In this document: positions 25,587 through 34,141 of the stretch, one piece after another
Position numbering within the stretch: the stretch's first letter is position 1
How the letters are laid out: every line of letters begins with the position of its first letter
Made by a program: the position numbers and the translations under genes
DNA from: Sporomusa ovata DSM 2662
Lineage (GTDB): Bacteria; Bacillota; Negativicutes; Sporomusales; Sporomusaceae
Reading direction: 5' to 3'
Assembly: GCF_000445445.1 (NCBI RefSeq)
Contig: NZ_ASXP01000002.1
Location: forward strand, 434,001-498,000
DNA length: 64,000 bases
Notes under the pieces: model-generated
Database searches by the model: none
What the model was told of the DNA's origin: nothing
What the model saw: only the letters and a program-made list of their open reading frames with translations

Positions 25587-27095
25587 TCAAACTAGTGAAA
25601 CCACATCACCTATGTGCAAATTGCATGTAGATATTATTTCAGTAATGTTATTATGGAAAACATCGGAATTATAATTGTTAAGTCTAACAATTATTAACTT
25701 ATATCTCGCTCTTGTTACAGCAACATAGTGATTATAGATACTTGCCATGTCAGACAAACGGTAATCTTCAGCAAATATAATTACTTGATCAAATTCTAAT
25801 CCTTTAGAAGAATGAAAAGTTATAGCTATATGTTGATATTTTTCAGGTTCAAATGCAACATGAAAAGTACTATCAATTATTGTTTGAAATAATTTTTCTA
25901 TATGATTTCGTCTGGTTGAATAGCCAAGATATTTAGCTAAATCTTGAATTTTACTCTCAAATTCATCAACATCCTCTATGTTAATGCTGGTTTCAATATT
26001 TTTTAAGTAATCTTTAATTGTCGCTACGTTTTTTTTAGAATCATTACCCTCTACAGGTATTTCTGATATCAAATCATAAACCGAATACTGATCTAAAATC
26101 ATATATTTTGCAACAGCCGAATAAAGCCATGCTGAGTCAGTAGTAATGTCTGCAATAGGTGTTTGTGGAATATAAACATATTCCATTCCCTGCCTCTCCA
26201 ACAATAATGCCCCACTTTTAGCATTAGCATTGCTAAATCTTAGCAATGCCGAATTTTGAGAAGCATCAATCTTCTTCAGTACCTCCGTTACCCAAGTATT
26301 ACTAGTAGCGGATAAATAAACTATATTGTCAATTGAATCTATTGGAACATGTAAATCTCTGGTTTCTTCACATAGTAAATTAGAATAGTTTTGTATCTGC
26401 TGACAGGAGCGGTAATTGTCACCCATAAATATTTTTTTGAAGTTATTCTTCTGGCAAATACTTTTAAATGCATCTGGATATGCTCCACGCCATATGTAAA
26501 TAGATTGCTTCTCATCACCAACCACGAATGTTTCTATGCCCAATTTGTCACACAAATACATAAAAAACTTATGCATATCTTTGTCGCAGTCTTGGTACTC
26601 ATCAATATATATTTTAAAATATTTTGCCTGAAGATATAGTCTGCACGCAGTTGAGGTTTCAACGATTTGCTGAGCTAGTTCAAAAATGAAATTTGCCTTA
26701 TTATTATTATACGAACATAGAGTAGATTCATCGGCAATTTTTTGTATTCCATCTTCTAACGTGTCAATCTTTAATGAATAATCCGTGTTCATATCACAAT
26801 CAAAATCGGCTCCGTACACATCCTTCATAAAAGGCTTAATTACTTCTTCAATCGCAAAACTATTATTTGTACCAATAAAATGCTGTGAACTATCTACCGT
26901 TAAGCGTTCCCTAATTTCTTGTGCAGCTTTAATTGTAAAAGTGATTGCCGCTACAACCTTATGACTTTTGTTATCATTTATCTCTTTTGCAATTTTATTT
27001 ACCATAGTATGCGTTTTGCCTGTTCCAGCACTTGCTCGTACTATCAAGTTTCCAGAAGTTGAAATAATTTGTTTTTGAATTGGCGATAAAATCAT
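25587..27095 (-). CDS. gajB: Gabija protein GajB, UvrD-like helicase
   Basis: 502 aa from the ATG at 27095, which overlaps the gajA stop in an ATGA arrangement. It has the UvrD/Rep motifs: ASAGTGKT (Walker A), IDEYQDCD (motif II), VVGDEKQSIYIWRG (motif III), TFHSSKGLEFD (motif V) and VAVTRAR (motif VI). GajB forms the large GajAB complex that protects against phage when nucleotide pools are drained; its helicase/NTPase senses DNA ends or nucleotides. Length fits known GajB of about 494 aa. Next gene outward is the tRNA att site. Confidence 0.9.
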   Translation of the reverse strand: MILSPIQKQIISTSGNLIVRASAGTGKTHTMVNKIAKEINDNKSHKVVAAITFTIKAAQEIRERLTVDSSQHFIGTNNSFAIEEVIKPFMKDVYGADFDCDMNTDYSLKIDTLEDGIQKIADESTLCSYNNNKANFIFELAQQIVETSTACRLYLQAKYFKIYIDEYQDCDKDMHKFFMYLCDKLGIETFVVGDEKQSIYIWRGAYPDAFKSICQKNNFKKIFMGDNYRSCQQIQNYSNLLCEETRDLHVPIDSIDNIVYLSATSNTWVTEVLKKIDASQNSALLRFSNANAKSGALLLERQGMEYVYIPQTPIADITTDSAWLYSAVAKYMILDQYSVYDLISEIPVEGNDSKKNVATIKDYLKNIETSINIEDVDEFESKIQDLAKYLGYSTRRNHIEKLFQTIIDSTFHVAFEPEKYQHIAITFHSSKGLEFDQVIIFAEDYRLSDMASIYNHYVAVTRARYKLIIVRLNNYNSDVFHNNITEIISTCNLHIGDVVSLV

Positions 27096-28770
27096 AGCAT
27101 CACTGCTTTCAAACAAGCAAAATTATAATGATTGTATATTTTTCTGCAGTCAGTGTCAGTAAGTTTTTCAACTAATTTAACCATATTATAATGCTTTGCA
27201 TCCTGCAGATAGGCCACTGCATCTTCTGTATTTAAATATTTTACTAACTCAGAGTGAAGAACTTCATCTAAATCGTTTTCTAAATCGCATTTGGATAAAA
27301 AAACTTTATAATCATCACGAATTTCATTTAATTGAGTGATGTTGTGTGCATATAACTTTTTCTTTGCGGCAATGCTATTTTCTTTTATTCGTTTAGTTGG
27401 CAGTAACCTTTCGTCTATAATTTTATTACACCGAGAAAATCCAAGTAAACTATATGTTTTTGTGCTTTTTACATAACGCAAATCATTGTCAGTTTTGATC
27501 ACATTATCTATGTTTAATTTATCCAAAATAACAAAATACTTTTCGAATCCTATACCCCCTACCGCTAAAATATATGTACCATCAGCTTCGTAGAACGGAT
27601 TGATGCAGGATAGTACTTTTTCAAATAACATTAATTCAGATGGACCCTCAACTAGAAGAACTCTATCAGCAAAAATAGCTTCCGATAGTCCGCGGTTTAA
27701 CATTTTCCTATTCTTTTTGTACTCTTTAGGTACTTTATAAAACGTACTGGCACTGTTTATCTTAGTCTCATTATAAATACGTACAAGATTAACTGATTCC
27801 ATTTCATATAATACAAACGGAGAATGTGTTGTCACAAAAAGATATTTATACTTTTCATCAGTAAACAAAATCTGAGATAAGGCAATTTGCATAGATTTAT
27901 GAAGATGATTTTCAGGTTCTTCAACTAAAAACAGATTGATTTTCGTCTCGGCGTATTCATCTGAAATAATATCAAAAATAGAGTACGCCAATAACTTTTT
28001 TCGTCCCTCACCAGCTGTCGGATATAAATTTGAATCACTATCTTGTTTAATATACGGAACGATATTTGAATATAATCCCTTAACCGCTATTTCTGATTTT
28101 ATAGATATAGATACATTTTCGTTTCTGAATTTTTTATATTCGGGAGTGACTTTTTTTTCAAATTCTTTAATACCTGATAAGGATGAGATATGAGAATTAA
28201 GTTTAATTATCGTTTGTTGTATACGTTCCAATACTTTTTTATCAACATCACTTTCGTTTTTAATCAACGAATTAACATTCTTTTTAAACAATGAATTTAA
28301 ATCCACATAAGAATCAATATATAACACATTGACCACATAATCTATTTCATACAAATAGCCTCGTTGCTTCATCTCCCGAAGATTATTACTATCGCCCCCC
28401 AGTATAATATTGGAATTCCAATTAATTCCTTTTTATCATATTCTGCTACTAATTTAATGTAAACCTTATTATGAGAACTTAACAGTGCTCCTCCTAGCCG
28501 AGCACGCAACTTTTGGTTATCAATACAAATAGCATCGCTTATATCAAGTGTAATAATTATCTCAACAGGATTATCTATCTTTTTATTATGATAATCGGAA
28601 TCTAAAAGATTTAATTTCCGAATGTCCTTATCAAAAACATATCGAAGAGCATACAAAAAATTGGTTTTTCCAATATCATTTAAACCAAAGAAAACATTTT
28701 TATTAGCTAACTCAATTTGTATCTCCTCGAAATTTCTGAAATTCTTAATTGAAATAGATACAAAATTCAT
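27092..28770 (-). pseudogene. gajA: Gabija protein GajA, OLD-type ATPase-TOPRIM nuclease, one frameshift
   Basis: Reading from 28770: ISIKNFRNFE, then GLNDIGKTNFLYALR (Walker A), running to a stop at 28369. The next frame, 28394-27092, has VEEPENHLHKSMQ (Walker B region), TTHSPFVLYEM, and the TOPRIM motifs LLVEGPSE and IKTDND. Joined, the parts give about 559 aa, close to the about 578 of known GajA. The break is in six G (28395-28400, minus strand); one more G restores a seamless ILYWGGDSNNLREMK. So it is a one-base slip: inactivation, phase variation, slippage in expression or sequencing error. Confidence 0.85.
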
Positions 28771-29300
28771 ATTATCATCCTTAATAAGCTTATTGATGCT
28801 ATTCTTATGTATTTATTCGACAACATCTCTTTTAACTAACCCCCCCATAAGATAGTTTTTAAACCCATTAAAATCACCTATATTACTAACATTTACCATA
28901 ATAATATAAAAATCCTGCTAAATATCAACTAATATCCATCGAATTATTATGAAATTATAAAAATAATATTTATCCAAAATGTGGGTTTAAATTGAAAAAA
29001 GGTCAAAAAATAAGATATAATTTAAAGGGAAAAAAGGCGATTCCACCGCTTTTTTCATTTTAGTCCGCAGCCCATATGCTGAATGGACTGAGTTGTATGA
29101 TTCTAATCCCGAAATTAAAATTGATACTTGAAGCAACGGACGTTAAAACCACTTACACACACACCGTGCTCTGTAGCGTATTTGCTTACCTGATTATAGT
29201 GTACTACAGATGTGGGGAGAACTAAATTGCTTTCATATATTTTTGTGCCTTGACCGGCGGGCCGCCTGTACGACACATAGAGAAAGGAATGAGACTTTTT
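28771..29300. other. Intergenic region upstream of gajA
   Basis: Very AT-rich. On the minus strand AAGGATG lies 5 nt before the gajA ATG. A run of seven G (minus strand, 28840-28846) lies 70 nt upstream. Around 29065-29130 a plus-strand frame reads SPYAEWTELYDSNPEIK then stop, perhaps the tail of a lost gene. Nothing else supported. Confidence 0.4.
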
Positions 29301-29558
29301 ATGAATTTTTGGGTTCACTATAACAAGGTTCATAAGTATTCTAAAATCCATGCTAACTTTTGCGGATGTTGCAATGATGGAAATGGTATGCATAAATTAC
29401 CCGGAGATAATGTCGAGTGGGTTGGTCCCGTTGATTCAATAGAAGAAGCAAAAAGAGTTGCCATACAGAATGGATGGAACCCCACCTTCTGTAAAAGTTG
29501 TTTGGGTGCTCTACAATACTTAACAAACAAAACAGGTATTACAGATTCTAAACAATAG
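29301..29558 (+). CDS. Small Cys-rich zinc-binding-like protein
   Basis: 85 aa from the ATG at 29301, with AAAGGA 12 nt upstream (an ATG at 29289 is too close to that site). Motifs NFCGCCNDGNG and FCKSC give two cysteine pairs likely to bind zinc; a WVGPVDSIEEAKRVA helix lies between. Similar small proteins occur scattered in islands of many bacteria. Opposite strand to all its neighbours, between Gabija and the PIN/ImmA genes. Function unknown. Confidence 0.6.
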   Translation: MNFWVHYNKVHKYSKIHANFCGCCNDGNGMHKLPGDNVEWVGPVDSIEEAKRVAIQNGWNPTFCKSCLGALQYLTNKTGITDSKQ

Positions 29559-29691
29559 ATTCTTTACAAGTCAGCTTAATAGTTATTAATGTATCACCGA
29601 TAACGGGAACGTCACAAGAGAGCACCAGAATGGCAAATGAGTATGATTAAAACAACTAAATGTTTTGCTACTGGAGTATTTGGTAAGCGTA

Positions 29692-29738
29692 AAAAACGCC
29701 GTCACCTTGACACAAAGTCAATCGGTAACGGCATTGAT
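29692..29738. repeat. Imperfect hairpin in the 29559-29975 gap
   Basis: AACGCCGTCACC pairs with GGTAACGGCATT with one bulge, about 17-nt loop. There is a moderate T-run on the plus side, so it may end the small Cys-rich gene. The remaining gap DNA shows no gene. Confidence 0.5.
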
Positions 29739-29974
29739 TTTACAATAACTCGGCACTAGAGACGACAAAAGCTTTTGCAGTGCCTCGGCGTCACTATGAA
29801 TATTCCAGTTAGGTGCATTCTTAAAAATGATTATCAAATTACATCAGGATTGGCAACTTAAGTGTTGGTAAGTAATTGTTTTTGCTGAAATGCAGGTGGG
29901 AAGGAGCCGATTAAACCATTAACCGGTAAATTTCTGACAATTAAAGCGATAAGCGAATTCATCCATATAGCTAG

Positions 29975-30013
29975 TTAGAATACCAGTTACACAGCATCGT
30001 AACTGGTATTCTC
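29975..30013. terminator. Terminator of the PIN-ImmA operon
   Basis: A perfect GAATACCAGTTAC / GTAACTGGTATTC stem with an 8-nt loop, ending one base before the PIN gene stop. Confidence 0.75.
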
Positions 30014-30535
30014 CTATTTAATCCACTTTGCAATCAACATATTTACCTTTGGCTGGCTAATAGATTTTTTACCTCTGGCGAGTTCAGGCGCAATCTTTAA
30101 AGCGTCAACTATTTCGACATGACCTGCCAAAACCATTTCATCAAGCAAATCCAAACCATCTTTACAAGGCAATCCTCGCACTTCCGCTTCCTTACGCAGC
30201 TTTGAATCATGCGCTGCAAGATATACCACCTTAAAATGAGTTAGACAACGTAATCCCAGTACAATATTGCTTGCATCCGGAACGGATAAACCTGACCGCT
30301 TAGCCCTAATTTTCTGTATCTCGCCAATCTCGTTACTATCAAAACCTTCTATAGTAACCCCCAGTTGTTCAACTTCCTCCGTTGACGGAATGACCAATTC
30401 ATCCCATACAAAATCGGGGACTCTTAATTGATAGGGAAGCTGACTAATTTGTTCCAATAGTCCAAATTGATACAAGTCCATCCACATAGATGAATCAACA
30501 ATTAATACAACCTCTTCCCGCTGTTCTGACGCCAC
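30014..30535 (-). CDS. PIN-domain-like protein
   Basis: 173 aa. It starts VVLIVDSSMWMDL, with the first Asp of a PIN ribonuclease, then has SVPDASNIVLGL (second acidic site) and YLAAHDSKLRKEAE (third). The layout fits the DUF3368/PIN branch, whose members act as RNases or toxins. It is separated by a single base from the XRE-ImmA gene upstream. That pair is a recurring arrangement: the XRE-ImmA protein probably represses and is paired with the PIN protein as an antitoxin- or phage-switch-like unit. Confidence 0.75.
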   Translation of the reverse strand: MASEQREEVVLIVDSSMWMDLYQFGLLEQISQLPYQLRVPDFVWDELVIPSTEEVEQLGVTIEGFDSNEIGEIQKIRAKRSGLSVPDASNIVLGLRCLTHFKVVYLAAHDSKLRKEAEVRGLPCKDGLDLLDEMVLAGHVEIVDALKIAPELARGKKSISQPKVNMLIAKWIK

Positions 30536-30536
30536 G

Positions 30537-31604
30537 TTACATTACCTCACAGCATTCTCTATTCGGCAAATAATATAAAAATTCACGGGCTTTTGACTGC
30601 GTAATACACTGTTCTGCCACTGCGCGGGCAACAAGGCGTTCAAAACGCTTTGCTTGTTCCGGAACAAACTGGCTGAATTCTTCGTCAGGCTCAATCCTGT
30701 GCCAGCCACGTCTACGAAACTCCTTAAAAAGCTTATTTGCCGTATCTTCCGTAATGATACCAAGGTCTTTCGCCCGATAAACTAATGCCTGCATACTAAG
30801 TCCATATTTTCTTTTTAACTCAATTAGTTCCTGCTTACCAAAACTAGTCCGTTTCTTACCTATATCTCGATAGACGCTCATTGCTGGTATTAAAAAAGCA
30901 CCTGCAAATCGGTTGGCAAATTTCTCTTCGTCTAGCTCATGATTGACCAAGCTTTGCCGTTCAAGTAAATGAAATACAATATGCCCAAGTTCGTGAGCTA
31001 GGGTAAAACGGCTCCGTGCTAAGGGATACCGACGATTAGTAACGATTAAGAAAGCACCCTTTTCGTTCACATAACTTACTGCATCAAACTTATCCGGACC
31101 ATCTATCAGCAGTACTTTGACCTCTATATCTTCTAGCAATTCTACCAAATCCTCGATAGCATCTTGACCAATCTGTAACCGCTCACGGAATTTCGGTACG
31201 AATTCTTCTAATTGACCAAGCTCAGCAATCGGGAAATTTAATCCACATACTACTGCCTGAAAGTTGATATCTTGTCCTCCGATTTCTAAATACTCTTCCA
31301 GCTCTTGATATTTTGCTGCCCAATCAAGTGCCTTTTCTAAAATTGCACCCATTTCACCCTTAGTCAATCTATTCCGCTTGCGATATCCCAACAAAGTAAG
31401 CTGAACAGTAGGCTCTTCAAAAAAATAGCTAACTGGTACCTTTAGCACTTTAGAAAGCTGTATTAATACTGTCGAGTTCGGCGCGACTTGATCTTTTTCG
31501 TATTTGGCAATAGCTGTATGAGACATTTCCATCCGCTCTGCAACATCTTTCAAAGTCATTTGAGCCGACTTTCTAGCTGCCAATAATCTTTTCCCTATTT
31601 CCAC
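30537..31604 (-). CDS. XRE repressor fused to ImmA/IrrE metallopeptidase
   Basis: 355 aa. HTH of the XRE type at residues about 5-60 (SAQMTLKDVAERMEMSHTAI), then a COG2856 peptidase with the zinc motif HELGHIVFH near residue 205 and a distal Glu. Such fusions control mobile elements: the peptidase half cleaves a repressor when DNA damage is sensed. Sits between the integrase and the PIN gene, on the same strand, as in many integrative elements. A good candidate controller of excision or of the PIN protein. Confidence 0.9.
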   Translation of the reverse strand: MEIGKRLLAARKSAQMTLKDVAERMEMSHTAIAKYEKDQVAPNSTVLIQLSKVLKVPVSYFFEEPTVQLTLLGYRKRNRLTKGEMGAILEKALDWAAKYQELEEYLEIGGQDINFQAVVCGLNFPIAELGQLEEFVPKFRERLQIGQDAIEDLVELLEDIEVKVLLIDGPDKFDAVSYVNEKGAFLIVTNRRYPLARSRFTLAHELGHIVFHLLERQSLVNHELDEEKFANRFAGAFLIPAMSVYRDIGKKRTSFGKQELIELKRKYGLSMQALVYRAKDLGIITEDTANKLFKEFRRRGWHRIEPDEEFSQFVPEQAKRFERLVARAVAEQCITQSKAREFLYYLPNRECCEVM

Positions 31605-31686
31605 TAATTACACCTCCTTTATATTATATTACACCTACAGTTTAATTTATTCAATATTTGTAAATTAATTTATTATTAAACCAAAT

Positions 31687-32982
31687 TTATTTTTTAAGCT
31701 CTTTAGTAAACATTCCTTCCAAAACTTTAACGGCTTCTTCTTGCATTTCCGGTAACACATGCGCATACGTATCTTGCGTCATAGCTACTGTACTATGTCC
31801 TAACCGCTCTGATACGACTTTAACTGGAATGCCTTTCAGCAATAGCAACGTTGCATGTGTATGCCGTAAATCATGAAATTTAAACCCCTTCGGAGCACTA
31901 ATCTGCAGTAATAATGGCTTAAAATAGCGTGAGGTAAAATTGCTTGTATTAAAAACCCCGCCAAACTCATTTGTGATAACCAAGTTAAGTTCAGACCACT
32001 GATCGCCAAGCAAATTTTTACGCCACTCTTGAAGTGCCTTGTATTTTCTAAGCTCTGAAGCTATATCTGAAGATAGAGGAATCTGTCGCCGAGATGCTTT
32101 AGTCTTCGGTTCTTCAAAGTTAACTCCAGGTCTACTTGTTACCAAAGCACGTTTTACGTAAACAATACCTTTTTCTACATCTACCGCATCCCAGGACAAC
32201 CCAAATATTTCGCCCAGTCTCATACCAGTACCTAATCCTAATAAGATTGCCATATATGCACTGTAATGAACAATATTAGCCATGGAAACTTGCGTATATT
32301 TTCCTGTTTGAGCTGCTTTTTCTGCTGCCTTAGCTGCTCTTAAAGCATAATCTTGATCCGCCTTCTGCACTGCAGCAAAAGCTGCTGCTGTAAGACTATC
32401 TGCTTGACCCTCAGTAAGTGTTTGTATTTCAGCTTTAACAAGTTTGATTGGCTTTGTTTGCTTTACCGGATTTTTCTGTAACAAATCTGATTTTATTGCT
32501 TGCTCAAGGCACATGCTCAAATAGCGGCGAGTTGCCCTTACTGTACTTGACGATAATCCTATCTGTTTCTTACCACCACTGGTTAACAACTCGTTAAACA
32601 AAGCAGTAAGATGCACCTCTCGTATCTTGCCCAATACAATATTCCCAAGTTTAGGCTTAACATATTGAACTAGGCAGCCTTCGTATTTGTCATAACTCTT
32701 TATTCTAACATTAGGTTTGATATATTCCTTTAACCATGTATCTATCCAGTCTCCAAGAGTCATCTTATCAGCATCTGGCAACATACCTGTTTGAATTTGC
32801 TCAAGCCAATTTTGGCCTATTCTTAACGTTACTGATTTGCCTTTAGGTGTATTGTCTTTAGATCCTTTGAGTTTTTTCCGCTTTGTTTCACCTGTTTTAG
32901 GATCTTTGTAAGTTACCCTGACAAACCAGCAATTTCGCTGCTCGTCCCATGAAATAGTACCGTCTCCTTTAGCTCTACCCAT
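31687..32982 (-). CDS. Tyrosine-type site-specific integrase
   Basis: 431 aa. An N-terminal arm-binding region (GTISWDEQRNCWFVRVTYKD), a SAM-like core-binding region (about 85-190), and a catalytic domain with GTGMRLGEIFGLSW (first Arg), HDLRHTHATLLL (H-x-x-R) and LGHSTVAMTQDTYAH (final His and Tyr). The insertion about residues 205-230 is rich in Ala/Lys. It should drive integration and excision at the tRNA-Gly site at 25392. Downstream hairpins separate it from the excisionase gene. Confidence 0.95.
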   Translation of the reverse strand: MGRAKGDGTISWDEQRNCWFVRVTYKDPKTGETKRKKLKGSKDNTPKGKSVTLRIGQNWLEQIQTGMLPDADKMTLGDWIDTWLKEYIKPNVRIKSYDKYEGCLVQYVKPKLGNIVLGKIREVHLTALFNELLTSGGKKQIGLSSSTVRATRRYLSMCLEQAIKSDLLQKNPVKQTKPIKLVKAEIQTLTEGQADSLTAAAFAAVQKADQDYALRAAKAAEKAAQTGKYTQVSMANIVHYSAYMAILLGLGTGMRLGEIFGLSWDAVDVEKGIVYVKRALVTSRPGVNFEEPKTKASRRQIPLSSDIASELRKYKALQEWRKNLLGDQWSELNLVITNEFGGVFNTSNFTSRYFKPLLLQISAPKGFKFHDLRHTHATLLLLKGIPVKVVSERLGHSTVAMTQDTYAHVLPEMQEEAVKVLEGMFTKELKK

Positions 32983-33158
32983 AGAAAATTCTCTCCTTAA
33001 TAGAAGACTGACAGGCTTATCTGTCAGCTCATTCGTTTAATACCGTACGCCCTCTATGATCTCTTTTTAGCGTTCGTCAATATGCTATACCGGCATAAAT
33101 ATTATTATTACCATAAGAACTTCTTCTGTAACACAAAGATTTCGTCAAATAAGGAAGG

Positions 33159-33180
33159 CTGGCTATTAAGCCAGCCCACA
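33159..33180 (-). terminator. Hairpin after the excisionase-like gene
   Basis: GGGCTGGC/GCCAGCC arms with a 6-nt loop and a T-rich run on the minus strand. Another perfect 7-bp inverted repeat (CTGACAG/CTGTCAG) is at 33008-33027 and may be an integrase-gene control site. Confidence 0.55.
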
Positions 33181-33188
33181 TATTTAAA

Positions 33189-33389
33189 TTATGCACCCTG
33201 AACTTTTGGCGGCATCAGTAGTTGATCTACATACCATGATGGAACAAACCGGCAACGGCCTATATTTACAGTTGGAATATCCCCTTTTGCTGCAGCATTG
33301 TATATCCCAGATCTACTAAGTGGTATAGGGCCACCGTTAGCTGAAAGCAACTCTGTTAATTTATACAGCTTCTTTCCTTGACTCAACAT
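33189..33389 (-). CDS. Excisionase-like helix-turn-helix protein
   Basis: 66 aa from the ATG at 33389 (AAAGGGTGAG upstream). KLYKLTELLSANGGPIPLSRSGIYNAAAKGDIPTV is a MerR/Xis-type winged helix as in HTH_17 excisionases, and it ends RCRFVPSWYVDQLL. Next to the integrase and on the same strand. Probably steers the integrase to excision. A longer reading to 33455 adds residues with no ribosome site. Confidence 0.75.
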   Translation of the reverse strand: MLSQGKKLYKLTELLSANGGPIPLSRSGIYNAAAKGDIPTVNIGRCRFVPSWYVDQLLMPPKVQGA

Positions 33390-33498
33390 AATCATCTCAC
33401 CCTTTTCATGTTTTGTACCCAATAGTCTTCTGAGACAGGCTCCTTGCCATGTCAATTCTATAATATATAATTGATTTTCTTATAGTTTACATAGTATA

Positions 33499-34110
33499 TT
33501 ATGCTATAAAAAAAGGTGGTAATATTTCGCGCACTTGGTTATTGAGAAAATAGAAATCATTAACGGGTAGATCGGCTGGAAAATTTATGTCGCAAACCAA
33601 ATAGCCTACCATACGTTGTATATGCCATTTATACTTACGAAAACTTTGATACCTAGCGTCTTCAAGTGACCAATATTCCTGAACCTCTAAGTTATTATAG
33701 ACTTTAGTCCCGTAACACTTAATAGCCATAAATAATGCCTCCACTGAATCAAAATAGCCAAATCCGACCAGTGGCACTACAGCCGAAAAATATCTTTTAG
33801 CGTATCTTTTTTGGGCATCATTGATAATATGAACACGACTTACAACACGAATTGTTTCCGGCCTAAACGTTGGATCTATGTAGATTCCTCCACTATTCAG
33901 AAACGTTTGAAGGTCAGGAAAAGGAGCAAGCGTTGTGTGCTTCCTATTTACACACTGATCGGCATATTGGTTGCAAACATAAACATACCCCTGCTCAAAA
34001 GATTCCATTATCCGAAACCTTATTTCGTTATAAGAGCTTGAAACACCATAAGCTGCATCAAAAATGTTTGAAATTCCATACCCCTGTTCAAAAACCATAG
34101 AAAAAAACAT
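33499..34110 (-). CDS. Hypothetical protein of the mobile element
   Basis: 203 aa. Rich in Tyr and Phe, no signal peptide, no family recognised. One stretch (GFGYFDSVEALFMAIKCYG) and another (QYADQCVNRKHTTLAPFPD) look like a compact soluble fold. Lies 31 nt after the DUF927-like ATPase gene on the same strand, so likely co-transcribed with the replication and mobilization genes. Confidence 0.65.
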   Translation of the reverse strand: MFFSMVFEQGYGISNIFDAAYGVSSSYNEIRFRIMESFEQGYVYVCNQYADQCVNRKHTTLAPFPDLQTFLNSGGIYIDPTFRPETIRVVSRVHIINDAQKRYAKRYFSAVVPLVGFGYFDSVEALFMAIKCYGTKVYNNLEVQEYWSLEDARYQSFRKYKWHIQRMVGYLVCDINFPADLPVNDFYFLNNQVREILPPFFIA

Positions 34111-34141
34111 CGCTTATTCCTCCTGCTATAAAATATTTTTA

